Below the pieces are notes generated by a model. It was not told the origin of the DNA, searched no databases, and saw nothing but the letters and a program-made list of their open reading frames with translations. Made by a program: the position numbers and the translations under genes. Shown one piece after another: positions 1 to 13,517 of a stretch of 64,000 nt of DNA (the stretch's first letter is position 1; every line of letters begins with the position of its first letter). This stretch comes from Zopfochytrium polystomum (lineage: Eukaryota; Chytridiomycota; Chytridiomycetes; Chytridiales; Chytridiaceae). The stretch spans positions 89,438 to 153,437 of the forward strand of contig JAIVFJ010000158.1 of the NCBI GenBank assembly GCA_025765615.1, read 5' to 3'.

Positions 1-3000
1 AGTAATGCCAGCAGAAGACTATGAAGCCCCTAATATCTTTTCAAGGTACATATATGAAACAGGACTGCCCGCCGCGGTGAGATGCAGGATTATGGAGCGA
101 GTATTATTTCCGTTGCTAAATGGCTGCACCGGGCGTCTACGAAGCCACTTCTTCGCTATGAATATTAAAATGATTATGGATATCATTGCTGCACCTCTCC
201 CCAATCAAGAGCAAGAGCTTCTTGACGCCATTCTCATTAGATCAGCGCATTTCGGTCTGATGCAAATATGCTACTCTTCACTTCCGGCAACGGCACTGCA
301 TTCTAAAACTGGAGAAGTGCTGCAAGCATTCATTAGTCCAGACAAAACTGGAGAGAAAGAGCTTACTCTCGCTCTAATTAAAGCGGCTAGTGATGTGAAG
401 AAGAAGGCACCCCCTGTACCGAACGAGACGGGTTATAAGGAAAGGTTGCTTCTCAATGAGGCAGCGTACTGCGCGATGGCTGCCTGTTTGCTGGCAACTC
501 AATCCCGTGCAAAGGTGATACATCGCCGACTAATACTAGTCCATTGACGGTAACCCCCGATAGGTCGAAATATTCACAGGGTATTTGTTTGCGGAGAAGC
601 CGGTTCTTTGGGAAAACATGATTAATACTATGGTATTTGAAGCAACTTACATTCCGTTGACTAAAACATGTCCAGGAACCCATACACCTTGAAACTGATT
701 TGGCAGAGGATATATTGCAGATAAGATTAGAAAATACTCAAAAGTCGTCAACCTCTGTGCCTTTTCAAAGAAGAAGTGCCAAGTATCTGGCCTCTCAATA
801 TCTCGCCAACAGCTCCCTCTCTTCAGTGAGTTTCTTGTGCTTTTCATTGCCCAAACTCATGAAAAAAGGTGGTCGAAAGCAATGGCGTGCGCGCCGAAAA
901 TGATGCCGGCTCTGATCTCAGCAGTGAGGCGCAAGAAACGCCTCAACGTTCGGGTGCGAAAGGAGGACCCGTAATAGACGAGGTTCGAAGTCTATATCGA
1001 GACACTCCCCAACCTCCAAGCTAATTGCGTCTGCCGTGCCGCAGGACTGGTTCAACTCAAAACCGTTCATGAAATCCGTCACAGGGGTCATTTGGCAACT
1101 ATCCCAAGAAGAACAGATCAGTCGAGACATGCCATCGTGGATGAAGGCGCTTCTACAAAAGCTCGAAAAAAGGGGTACTCGCTCATCTTACAACGAACAA
1201 AACTGACCATCTCTCAAGATACCCACATAAACGTTGTACTATTCTTGACTAAGATCATTTTGAATCTGCCAACTCTTTTCAGCCCTTTTGCATCCTCTTT
1301 TTGGAAACCCCTCGCCAGGCTTGTAGCGGCGGGAGATAAATACGGCAGTGGATTGAATTACTTCATTCAGGTTTTGCGTTCATTCTCTCTTCTTTTCTGT
1401 CGCTCACGAAATGACTTAGGACGTGTTGCTATTACTTATCCAATGGAGCGGGCAAAACCCCGAGGCTTTTTCTGGTGCTGATTTAGAACTTGTTCTGAGC
1501 ATGACGGTTTGTAGGTGAATGCGGGAATTTCTCTGACCTCAGTCAATTTAGCGATGGCTTGTGAGGCACACAGCGAACGATTCGCGAGCAAGAATTCGCA
1601 ATAACATCCGACTCATCAGAAGTCTGATGGAGAACCTGAAGAATTACCTGATTGCTCCAACGGTAACGATCTCGAGATGTTTAACCTTCTCAATCGATAT
1701 AATTAGGACGTTTTAACTGAGTTTCTGGCGATTGAGGAGGGGACAACCCCAGCGAAGCCGCTCTACTTCACCTCAGTCTATTACATTCAAATTTTCATTG
1801 CTAATTCAATTGATCCATTTGACCTGAGGGGTTTGTCCTCGCCAGACTCGGACGAACTCCAATTCTACAAGAAGTTGGTTAAGCTTTTATCGCACAAATC
1901 CCTGGATGTGTATTCACTTAGCGCTGAGTGCCTTGGGCATGTTCTAAGGTTCCTCAAATCTGAAAAGCGATTAATCTTCCCGGACTTACTCGAGTGGATT
2001 ACTCAAAAGGTGCAGGGAGTTTCTTATTAGCTTGCAATAACCAATTGCAGATCGGAGAATTGCTTTCCAAAACAGATCCGCGTCAGGTTATTACAATAAC
2101 CAATAGAATTACCGTCGCCTTTCCGGATATTACCTCGACCTTTTACAAGAGACTTCTATACTTTTTTCCCCGGTTAGACTCAGATATGAAGGCAAAAGTA
2201 TTGGAGACTCTTCTGAGCGGCGCAAGTGAACTCGAAGACCTTTACAGCGAGCTTATCGGCATAGATTTGATGGCTCTTATCCGCTACCGGCATGAGGACT
2301 GTCAATCTTTCGTTCTGGGAATCTTGGCAGTAATTTCCCCAAAGCTATCATCGAATCAAGTTGACACCATCTTGAATGATGCTTTCGAGTATTGTGGATC
2401 CCACCCTTCCGAGAGATGCCGATCGGCCTTCTTATCCTTGGTATTTCAACTGTATCGGCGACTGGATACATTGAGCCACCAAGCGAAACAGCTCTTAAAG
2501 CTTGCGTTACTGAATGGCCTTTCGGATGTAGTCGATGAAATCCGGCAGAGTGTTGCAGCATTTTTCGAAGCGCAAGTGCTGAAAGATACTGATATATTTG
2601 GGCGGTTCGATGAGCTTCTAAGGCAAGGGAATGGCTGCAAGTGAAGCCACTAACTCAAAAACAGCGAATGGCACTTGAGTGAGGTTGAGAACACATTCAT
2701 TCCTGCGGCTATCCAGTTTATATTCAACGCGTGCAAGCAGTCTCCCATTTTCGATAAGAAGATTTTCGAGCACGGATTGCCAGAAGCTCGGTTTAACGAT
2801 AGAAATCTTGCAATAAATGTTGATTGGATGGGCGTTTCGTCCATGGTTCCACTTTTCGCCGGCACCCAGATGAAAACCCAGCGCAATCAGGTATTTGCAA
2901 AGTTTAATGTACTTTTCTAATTTTTCGAAGGATGACTTGGATGAATCCGAAGTTGGTCTACGAGCAACTTTGGACATGATCTGGACTCCAACGCAAGGTA

Positions 3001-6000
3001 AAATCACATAGTCGGATGCATTCCCTAACCCCATATTGAGATATCAATCCGTCCATGGCGAGGCAACTCTTTTCTGCATCCGCTCAGGAAATAGATAGCG
3101 TGCGACCACAAAGATTGAGTCAAACTCAAAGGTCGGGGCATGGGCACCGATCTTCCGCAAACACCAACACTGCCTTTTTCTAACACTTACCACAGTGCCA
3201 GCACTGCTCCAACAGTGGTGCGGAGAGTCAGGCGCTATGCGGCCACAAATCCCCGCAGCTTTGCCGATGATAGTGAAAGGAAGAAAAGGGTTGCGGAAAA
3301 GCAGCTAAATTTGCAAAGAGAGGCGCGTAGTCGAAAAGTGACGCTTTACAGGCGATACCGAGATGGAGAGCTGCCAGACATTGAGATTACCCACAAAAAT
3401 TTCATCGAACCTCTTCAGCTCCTTGCGGCAAGGGACACCGATTTTGGAGGTCAGATTCTCAGTCTGCTGACGATAAAAATTTTCCATGAGATGGAGGGAA
3501 AAGTATGGAGTGTCCTAAAATGCACTCGTATACTTACTCGATCCTGCTAGGTTGATGAAGCAAAATGCCAAGCACTCGAGGACGCTTTATCGTCTTGCGC
3601 TTCCCGATCATCCATGTATTTCCCCCCTTTTGTTACTTTCATACTCCATGTCCTCTTCGATCTTCCGAAGATTGGGGCAAAAATATCTCCAAAGACAATA
3701 TCGCGAATTTCCATCAGCAGTTCAAATGTCGCGCTTGGTTCTCTTGTCTTGTAAGTTTTCCTTCCGCAGACAAAAGTTGAACCTTTATCTCTGAAGGGAG
3801 AAAATTGCGGAGAAGCACGTGGAACCCGGTCAAGGTAGACTTTGGAAATGCCTGCCTTTCTGACTTCACTGCAGGCTCCAAGAGGCAAAAGACGCAAACG
3901 AGCGGAGCAGCGAGGAGTCCAAAAGCGTTGGTGGAGATTGCAAAGATGTATCGTGCTATCAACGACGGGGACGTATACCGATCAATATTTGAGTCCATGG
4001 TGTCATTAAGTGAGGTTACGAAAGGTTGGTCATGTGGCTCATCGATGTATTCATTCTGACTCGCGTGAAGCCGCAACGGCGGCAGAATCAATTGGAGATT
4101 ACGATATTGCTCGGGACAATTACATTTATGGTTTAAACACCGAAGGAGTAGCTGTATCTGATGCGGAGGCAAGTGAAGTCCTTGCCTTTGCGTGCCCCTT
4201 ATTATGATATCAGCCGGACTTGTGGGCCGAAGGAAGACTACATTGCATGAATGTTCTCGGCGACTGGAGCAATTTGTTTCTGGCCTTGAGGAAAGACGTC
4301 GAGGGAAACTGGAATACACTTTGGGAAGACGAAAAGAGAGACATTTATTTGCCACTGTTCGTTCGATCGATCACGAAACTGCCTGGAGGATATGTGGACG
4401 AAGATGGTGCGAAATTCGAACTTTTATCATCCTCTCAAAGCTTTCAGGAATATTGCATCATTGGGACCCAACAGGAACCCCACTTACTAAATTTGTCGCG
4501 GAGAGTAAAGCTTTGGGGTGGAAATGGTGAGAAGAATCCATCGCCACTCCTCAAATCACATTCTAACAAAGATCCACACCCAAGGGAGTACTTACAGCGC
4601 TTTGAGATAAAAGGTAGGAGCGCAGACGGAGGCGTCGCTCACATTTCTGCGTAAGGTCTTCTTGCATCAGCATTTCAAGAGAAAGACTTTGCTTTGTCGC
4701 AATACTACACGACGAAAGCCTTCAAAAACTTTCTTTATCATTCTCAACTGTGCCATCGTCCAATTTTTCTCAGAGACTTGACTTACTCGGAGAGCTCCAG
4801 ATGGTTCGTGATGGTTTGAGAATTGATGCACAGCTTACTGTCGTCATCGGCTCCTAGCTCGTCGAGCACGTCGAAATCGAAGCTGCTCTCAGCAAACCGG
4901 AAGCAATGACTGGTCTATTGAAGTCATGGGGTGAAAGGTACATTCCCGGTGCACACTGCACAGTCTTACGAGTGACGACCAGGTATCCTTCCGATAGTCT
5001 GGATTTCATCACTGTTTGGGACGACATCGTCGACTGGAGGGAGAAAGCGTTAAACCAATTTCTCTCTGTATGTTATTCAGCCCCCTCGTGTCATGGAAGC
5101 TTTGTGTTAAATCGGCTCTAGGACGATTCCCGTGTCCGTGGCAACATTCGATCGGATATTAACTCCCTTTTGACTCAAGACGCCTGCCGAATTGCCCAGG
5201 CTGCGGAGAACCAACGAATCTTTGCAGTGGCTGACAAATGGCTAGAAAAGGCTAGCAAAATGGAGGAGGACTTCTCCCCCTCATTTCTGCTGCAGTACTT
5301 GTCGTTCGCTTGGAATAAGTCGCAGCAATTTATTGAATCAGACAGCAGAGTGACCATCTTGAGTAACATTGCTCAGCATTTGCGGTACAACAAGGTAAGA
5401 TGACAAAGTTTAAATACGGCACTTCGTTTCGAACTCGTCGCTTCTTACTTCGGCGACCTAGGACAAAATTGCCCGAGTGACAGTGCCACAACGAGTCAAA
5501 TTTTTCGGCCTCCAAATGAAAATTCTAGGAACCATAGTTGAGGATGTGATTGTTAGCCGGGATCAAGATCTTGCTCGATTGATTCTAAGGAGCAAACAAA
5601 TTCGAAGACACTTTGCGCTCGGCGATGGGCCGTCGTTGGACGAATTTGTTGTTAACGCTTTTCAGCTCGCTTGGCACGACGTGCAACAGGCTGTGGAACT
5701 CGCAGAGACAGTCGAAGTGGAGGTAATCCACGATGTTTTGACGTTCACTCAATCGCACTTGCAGGAGCGTGGGGAGAGCTCGTATGAAACCGCGAAATTC
5801 TGCGATTTACTTCTTCGTTCCGTCGAGGGTAAAAGTGAAGATTGGAAGCACGAGCTCGAAAATTTTGCGTCAGCGATGACCGAAGCAACCCTGCAATCCA
5901 TTTCACTTGGAGTGCGGAAGGCGACACCACTATTTCCTCGCCTTCTGCAGTTGTTGGAGGCTTTCCCCTGCATCTCAGCCACCCTTCAGACCAAAGTTGG

Positions 6001-8944
6001 CTTCCTTTCCAGCATCCTATTCTTCCAAATAATTCCTGTTTTCTGCAGACGAAAACGTGTCCAACGTGGGTGTTCTTGAGCTGGATACCGCAGATGACAG
6101 CAATTTTGGATAAGCCCTTTGGAAGAGCACTGTTTCCGCTCGTGCAAAGGGTACGTTCCGCAGGTTCTCTCCAAACATAACCCTGGCTTGCCGCAGATGG
6201 CGAATGAATATCCAAACGCGATCCGGTATCCGCTTGGAATAAGCAGCGAACAATACCAGTTTGGAAAAGATGCCATGGAAAACGCGGCATTCTTCCAAAG
6301 AATTTCTCAAAGCCTTGTCTCCACTAGTGTGCAAAGATTCATTCTGGAACTCCGTCGGCTCGAAGATCCCTCACACATTTTGAAAGACCTCTGTGAACGC
6401 ATAGAAGTGAGCAATAACAAGTGTGGGGACTGTTCAGGCGGGGCTGACTCAGCTGTTTGAAGGCTTTGCTTCAATCCCAAGAGCGTGCATCGCTTTCGCG
6501 CGAAATCGAAGGCTTCAAGGACATCTGCCTTCAAAGTCACGGTCTCGGTTCAATTGATATCCGATCGCTGCTGCCCTTTTTCAATTTCTTCCTTATTTTT
6601 TACTTTCCAACCATTTGGAAACAACTGCTGTTATCCTTAACTTTACATACGCCAGAAATTTTCAGAAAAGCATGGAAAAGCTTTGATGAGCTTGCTCTGT
6701 AAGTACATTATCTGACTCTCGCCCTTTCTTTAACAGAATTCCAAAGCCAATTTTTCAGACCGGAAGTTCAAGGATTTGGTTAATTACAGATCAAAGATAG
6801 GTGCTGAGGGAGAGTCGAAGCCAGGATCCGCTCCATTGAAGACCTTTTCAACCTGGTTGGACGAGTATGCGCTTGCGAATGTCGAGGTGACTATTCATTC
6901 CAAAATTACCACCTCAATAACTTTTGTTTCAGCCTTTGGACTACCTGGAAATGCCAGGCCAGTACGGGGGGGATGAGCGTCCAACCATGTCGAGCATCGT
7001 GAAGATTTCGAGTTTCTCGCCCAACGTGTTGGTCATGTCGTCCATGCGGCGACCAAAACGACTGGTTGCGGTTGGCACTGATGAAGTGGAATACCCTTGG
7101 CTCGTCAAAGTAAGCGAAAGTATGCTCATTGATCTTGCTAAGGTAGTCCCCCATCTTTCATAGGGAGGAGAGGATTTACGATTAGATCAGCGGATTCAGC
7201 AAATATTTGGAATAATGAATCGTCTCATGTTGAGCAATGCATATTGTCGCCGGCACACCATGCAATTGCACACCTACAAGGTTTGAACAAAAACAAACGA
7301 GGCACCCCAACTCCTATAAACCTGCTCCATGTTGATCAGGTCGTTCCGATGACATCCACACTTGGATTAATCGAGTGGGTGAATTCGACAAAGCCGCTCA
7401 AAAGCTGCATGGCTGACATGCCTGATTTCGACCGCGAGTTCAAAGACAGCCAGAAAGTCTTTGGCGAGTTTATCAAAACATTTGGGAAATCGAACCAATC
7501 AATCATTCAATGTAAGAGAGTCTTTCCTGCTTCTTTGAAAGGAAACCTTGTGAAAATTCTGCGATGAACGCTGACAATCGATCGGGAATCGGTGGCCAAG
7601 GCTATGACCAGTATCTGAGCGCCCCTCGCGCATCCGTGGTTCCAAAAATGCAAGAATTGTGGAGAGTCGTCAAGGGCAACTATCTTCGCGATTTTATAAT
7701 GATTATGGCTGCCACGCCGGAAGCCTTTGTCACCCTGCGGTCCAGATTTGCGACTAGCCTTGCAGCTCTGAACGTTTGCTCTTACTTACTTGGTACACAG
7801 TTCTTTTCATTTTTTCGTTCGGACGAGGCTGATTTATGGCGGTTAAAAAAACAAAAACAAAAAAAAAAAAATGCAGGCATCGGGGACCGACACTTGGATA
7901 ACTTCTTGGTCAACTTGAAAACGTAAAGCATTTGGGACTTGTTTTTTTTTTTCCGACGCACTAACCGCATTCACACGGCAATTCAATGATGAAGTGGTGG
8001 CATTATCGGAATCGATTTCGGACATGCTTTTGGGTGAGCAGCCGTGTGCTCTTTCGTCAGATCTCGCTCGTGCTGAACGAATTTCAATTCCGATTTTATT
8101 GAAGATCGGCAACTGAGGTGCTACCCGTTCCGGAGCTCGTTCCGTTCCGTTTGACGAAGCAAATGGAGCGGCTTCTTCTTCCGCTCGGAGTCCCCGTCCT
8201 TATGTTGGACCCGATGGTGAACACAATGAGAGGTAAAAATTGAAAAGGATATGCAATATTGGGACCACATCTAACGGGGACCACAGCGATTCGCGACGGT
8301 GCGGACACTCTGCTGAATGTCTTGAACATTTTCGTCAAGGAACCGCTTATAGAGTGGCGAAAGTTTGCAGTAAATCAATTGAAACGACAAGGTTTGAGAT
8401 CGATTTTTCCTTTCCAAATTTGGCGCCTTAAAACCTGAATTCGTAACGAACGAACGAAATACTTAACCCTTTTGCGTGTTTGCACACCAGGCAAAAGCTC
8501 TGTTTCGATGGATATGGAGGCCGAGTCTTTGAGGGCTCCGGCGTGGTATCCACAGCAGAAGCTAGAGGTAGCCCGACGCAAACTCGAAGGGGAGAATCCT
8601 GCATGTAAGTGGCGGCAGACTACATAGGGGGGGTTTTTTTTTTGTTTTTAAGCTTTTTTGGGCTTCCTCATCACCCCACTCCTCCCCCTTCCCCGCACTG
8701 ACTTCTGGCTCTCTCTCAAACTCGAATTCGAGACATACTGGCAGACGAGCTGGCTGCCGGGCACGAGAAGAAGCGGTTTTGCGAAGCGTTGAAACAAGTA
8801 GCGATGGGTGAGGCCGGGAACCGGCGCAAGGAGGTGGGCCGCCGGTGCGCGAACGCGCGCGAGCAGGTGGAGTGCCTGGTGGACCTCGCGATGGACCCGA
8901 ACGTGCTTGGGCGGTCGTGGATGGGGTGGTCGCCGCAGTGCTGA
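1..8944 (+). CDS. PRKDC: DNA-dependent protein kinase catalytic subunit (DNA-PKcs) homologue, 3' part, many exons
   Basis: This PI3K-related kinase acts with Ku at DNA double-strand breaks in non-homologous end joining. The gene enters from the left edge, so the start codon is outside the window. HEAT-repeat exons are readable at 5-520 and 1830-2640. FAT-like segments resembling vertebrate DNA-PKcs lie at 2675-3010, 3140-3500 (LPDIEI block) and 3800-6700. The kinase N-lobe is at about 6930-7120 (RRPKR block), the GGEDLR block at about 7165, catalytic-loop GDRHLDNF at 7878-7910 and the DFGHAFG block at about 8005-8030. The FATC region is at 8485-8944, ending GWSPQC. Order and spacing match DNA-PKcs rather than ATM, ATR or TOR (PVPELVPFRLT after the DFG segment). 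Introns are short; one is only 36 nt (4178-4213). The exon map is partial and some junctions between 550 and 1800 and between 4650 and 5150 were not resolved. Confidence 0.9.
4178..4213 (+). other. 36-nt GT-AG intron in DNA-PKcs
   Basis: Splicing GAA to CCG here joins two segments that both match the FAT region of DNA-PKcs. Without splicing the frame meets TGA at the intron end. The intron begins gtccttg and ends atatcag. This is near the lower size limit for introns in fungi. Confidence 0.7.
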
Positions 8945-9769
8945 TGATGGCTGATATGAGCGATTGTTGTTGCGTCTGCGCGTCTGAATTTCCTCTCGAT
9001 CGTTGAAAGAAAATGATCGTTAAATACAGTGAAAAAACTCCGAGTGCGATGCGACGGCAATTTTTGAAAATCCAGAGTGTTGTCGCCGCGGGGCGGGGGT
9101 CCCCCGTTGCGCCGCGTTCATCCGGCCGCGTTGGTCCGGCCGCTGGGTCGTCGTCGACTCCGCAACCCTGTCGGGACCACCAAGAAACATCAACCCAAGA
9201 AATCCACCCCACCCCATCCACTCGTTTTTTCGTTCATTCATTTATTTATGCAAGCCCAAGCCGGGAAAATCGATCGGCGCTTCTGCCATGTGCTCACACC
9301 CTTTGCTTCCCTTTTTCGGCGTTTTTTTTTTTTTTTTTTTTTTTTTGGGGATCACAGAAGATCTGTCTGACTGTCTGTCTGTATGCCTGTCTGCATGCAG
9401 TGCGCGGCCAGTAGCTTGTTGGGTGAGAGTCTGCTGTCCGGCTCCGCCCGGCTGTCTCTCTGTCTCTGTCTGCCTGTCTGTCTCGGGGAAGTGCCGGCAT
9501 TTCACCACACACTGGTGGCGCGACAGTCGGCTTTTTGCTGACCAATCGGCCCCACCCTTCTTCTAATCAGCACTCCAGCATACACACACCCACCAGGAGG
9601 GAAGGAACCTCTCGTCGGACGTCCGACGACCCGCGAGAAACTCGCGCACACACACTATCGCACCCTCATCGTCCTACTCGCCCTCCCCCCTCCTCCTCCT
9701 CACAACGTCTTCTCACCGTCGTTGGCCTCGCCGTCCTCATCGTCCTAGCCTGCCTCCTCTGCCGGCGTC
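8945..9769. other. Spacer with poly-T and CTGT-type low complexity
   Basis: No gene is supported. It holds a T-run of over 20 at about 9323-9346 and degenerate CTGT repeats at 9360-9485. The last part is C-rich and precedes the MFS start codon, consistent with a promoter or 5' leader, but no defined element was recognised. Confidence 0.6.
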
Positions 9770-11919
9770 ATGAGCTCTGCTCTTTCGCCACAACGCGCGA
9801 AGGCCACGGCGACCGCTGCTGCCTCCGCCGCATCCGCCGACCCCGCATCCCGCACCAGCTCGCCCGCGCCGCTGACTTCCTCCTCCCCTTCTTCTTCCGT
9901 TGCGTCCCTTTACCGTAACTGGTCCACCGCCATGTCCTCGCCCGAGCTGCGGCCCTTTATGTACCTCCCCAGTTTGGCCGTCCTGGACTTTGCATTCGCG
10001 GTGGTAACGTGTCGCAATTAATCTCTGTTTGGGGCGGGATTGTCCGCAGACCACCGCATGCATCACGCCACCCCGCTGACGCTCACCCCCCCACCCATCA
10101 GAGAACCGCATCGCAAGCGCAGTTTATCATCCAAAAGGTCTGCTTGTCGCACTACCTCTCCCGTGGCACCTCCCTCCTTCCCCTCCCAAACGACTCGATC
10201 AAATGCGACGCCCCGGAAGTGCAGAAGGAAATCGCCGAGTTCAATGCCAACTGCCTCGCGATGATCCTTGTGCCCTCGCTGTTCACATCCATCATCGTCG
10301 GGTACTCCTCAGATATTATTGGTCGCAAGCCCATCATCTCCATGGTGGCGTTCGCCATGCTATTCGCCATGGTGACGCCGTACTTTGTTGTGTCATTCGA
10401 CCTTCCGTACCAGGCATTCTACCTCCCGGACCTGCTGCTGGGTCTAGTTGGTGGGTTTGCTGCCATTGGTAGCGTGGGGTTCTCCAGCCTCGTGGACTTG
10501 ACCACCACCGCGAACCGCACCCGCGTCATCGGAACGTACTCGGGCGTCATGGTGTGCGTATCGCTCACTGCAGTCGCCGTCGGCGGCGTGGTGACCGGAA
10601 ACCCGAGCGTCGGACACTTGGAGGCGTTCCTACCCGTCTTTCGCCTGTCGGCCATTCTTGGCGTCATCGGTGTTATGTGCGGATCTTGCTTCCTACACGC
10701 TCACTTGTTTTTCGCTGCTGGGGGATTGGTGCATGTACTAACACGAGTCGCTTCGTGTTCTTTTTTTTTTTTTCCGCAGGGCGCTCGTATTCGGAACAAC
10801 GGAAACGCTCCCGACCAAATCCGCACCGACCAAATCCTCAATCAAAACGATCGTGTCCACGCCAGTGACGATCCTCAAAAAGAGCTGGCCCGCGCTTTCG
10901 CGCATCCCGCTCGCCATTCTCGCGCTGCAGATTGTGCTGGCAGCCGGCTCCTTCCGCTACAGCTTTGACACGCAGCTGTCGAACCTTCGGTTCGGATGGG
11001 GCACGCGCGACACGTCCATCTTTGGGTTCGTCGAGCGCATCGTCGGCGGGATCTTGAGCGGCGTCTTGCTGCCGACCTTGGAAGGCGTGCTCCGTCGCAT
11101 CTTCAATCGCGACGCGCTCAAGACCTCGGCTGGCGCGGAGGCTGAGGCCGGTGCCTACCCGCAGGCCCTGGAGACGTCGCCGCTGTTGGGAGGCGCTGCT
11201 GGGTCGCCGTCGTCGTCGTCTTCGAGCTCAGGACCGGCGCCTGCGGTTGACGTTGAGGACGCAAAGAGCAATGTGCTCCACGAAGACGAGCAGCGCAAAG
11301 TGACGGTCAAGATCCACACGACGCTGGTCCGCTTCACGCTGTTTGGTTCCCTCATTGGCGCCCTGATTTTCGCAACAGCAAAAAAAGGATGGATGTGGTT
11401 CGCAGGTTTGCATCACTCCCTTTTTCTTTGCCTTTCTCCCACGAATCGCGTCTTCCATATTCCGCGGCAGCTGAAAAAAAAGGTTCCCACCCATCACGCC
11501 AGGTCTTCCGTTTATTGGACTCACTGGAATCACGTCAACTTGCATTCGACTGACTATTTCGGAGTTCGTCACCCCGGCACAAATGGCACTCACCAACTCA
11601 ATTGTGGGATTTATCGACACTGTCGTCATCCTCTTTAGCACCCGGGTAATGATTGTGTTACCAATCCGCATGTTTTTCTGACCTCCTTCGCGGTCGCTTC
11701 ACGAACCACTTTTCTCGAAACAAATAGCTGGCAGCATTCCTTTACCCTGATTACTATTTCCTCTCAGCCGCCGTGTTCGCGCTGGACCTCGCGATTTCCC
11801 TGATCGTCAAAGTCAGACCACCCCCGCCCAACGAGGCGGTCTCATTCTCCGAGAGCTCTCCCTCGCCGTCGGCAACATCGTCCAGCGAAAACAGCGGCGA
11901 AGCCGTTCATTCCGCTTGA
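9770..11919 (+). CDS. MFS transporter, tandem copy 1 (5 exons, about 589 aa)
   Basis: Major facilitator membrane carrier; substrate not determinable. Exons inferred: 9770-10003, 10102-10676, 10780-11405, 11503-11645 and 11728-11919, with phases 0,2,1,0. The lengths sum to an intact frame ending TGA. The N-terminal half carries the loop 2-3 signature GYSSDIIGRKP and a second block around SLVDLTTTANR, similar to proton-coupled SLC46/TetA-like carriers. A long hydrophilic central loop, acidic and Ser-rich with an EDEQRKVTVK stretch, separates the two helix bundles. The start is the ATG of MSSALSP followed by a disordered Ser/Ala-rich N-tail. The intron before exon 3 has a long T-tract directly upstream of CAG. 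Its neighbour at 13518-15529 is a paralogue. Confidence 0.85.
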
Positions 11920-12133
11920 AAAAAAATGTGCCCAGGGACGCGGGAAGAGAAGCGAGTGTTTGCTTTAATGGTTTTGCAGCTCTGTCCCACGCTGTTCTTT
12001 TTCTTTTCTCCTTCCGCCCTTTTTTGGGTTCCCCTTGGTTTCCCACCTGCTTGAGACTCGCGGCCTTCGCACGCTTATGCTCCGCCCCACCCTGTTTTCT
12101 GTCAACGGGCTTATCGCGTCCTCATCCATTCTT

Positions 12134-12169
<36 letters not shown>

Positions 12170-12582
12170 GCCCTCCCCCACACCGCAGACGGCAGGCTCA
12201 GCACGCCCTGTCCTCGGGTTGTTACGCATCACTCACGCGCATCTCGCCCTACCCGCCCTCTCCTTCCCATCTGTTACTGACCGCTATTCTATGTCACTTG
12301 TCTCACTGCTTGAAGCCTGTACCCGTTTGGGCACCGCTTCTTGCGTCTTGGCCAAAGAGTTTCTTCCCTTGCTTTAAGTCACTCCTCCCCAAACCTCTCC
12401 CCCCTCACTCGGTGTCGCTTGTCTGTCCTCTCGCTCATCCCTATCTTGACTGCCCCCAGCCCCTTTCTTTCTGGAGCGAAACCCCAGAGGGAGGGGGTCT
12501 CGTGGGTGAGGGGGGGCGTCTTGTTCGATTTCAACGGGAGGAGAGGGCCTTGCTTGCTTTCTCGAGCGGACTGGGTAGGCCC

Positions 12583-12722
12583 TTTGTGTGTGCGTGTGTG
12601 TGAGTTTTTTTTTTCTTGTTCCGTGGTTTGCGTTTACGTACGGTGGGTGCAAGGGAAGGGCTGTGTGAGTGTGTGTGATGTGTGTGAGTGTGTGTGTATG
12701 TGTGTGTGTGTGTGTGCTTGTG
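12583..12722. repeat. TG-rich microsatellite in the MFS spacer
   Basis: Irregular runs of TG/GTGTGTGA. The rest of 11920-13517 carries T-runs at 12138-12167 and 13019-13070 and no supportable gene. Long open frames across this interval are low-complexity readings. Confidence 0.8.
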
Positions 12723-13035
12723 GATGTGGTTCTGTCGTTTGTTTTCCTCGTTCTTCAACCCCCGCTCTTCTTTTGCGGGGCGGATGAAGATGAAGCACCT
12801 CATAGCCGCGCAAAAAGAATGTTCAACAGACTCAAACCGAGCCGGGAGGAAACCTTCTTCGCATCGGCCCCCCGGGACGCAAACCGAACGTATTCACAAC
12901 TAACTGTGGTTGACTGTTTGGAAGGTTCTGCAGTGCAATGTTTGTTCTGCCAAACCAAGAGCATTGTCAAATGGATTGCAATCTTTCATTTCCGGATTTG
13001 GCGGGCGCGCCCCACGGTTTTTTTGGTTTTTTTTT

Positions 13036-13068
<33 letters not shown>

Positions 13069-13205
13069 TCTTCGCAGTTTGCGCAAAGCCGCGCACGACT
13101 GTTTGGTCTCTTTCGGTGTCGCCCTAATCGGGCAGGTGGGACCACCCAATTTCTCCATTTCTGCGTCGTCCTTTCTGTCGCTCTGTCTCCCTGTCTCACT
13201 GTCTC

Positions 13206-13244
13206 ACTCACACTCTGTCTCTCTCTCTCTCTAATCTCTCTCTC

Positions 13245-13321
<77 letters not shown>
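13206..13321. repeat. CT dinucleotide microsatellite
   Basis: More than 100 bases of almost pure CT just upstream of the second MFS gene. It gives spurious Leu/Ser or Arg/Glu frames on both strands. Confidence 0.9.
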
Positions 13322-13324
<3 letters not shown>

Positions 13325-13517
13325 GCTCTGACTGTCTGTCTCTGCCCCACAATCCCTGAAAGGGATGGGATGCTTCCATTGCCTTTTTTTCTCCCTGTCT
13401 CATCCTCCAACTCCGCCTTCCAAACACGTCGGCCACGTCTCCGCCACACTCCAGCACCCACTACGCACGACCCCGGAGACCCGCCTGACAAAAAACCCAA
13501 CCAGCACTCTACCCATA

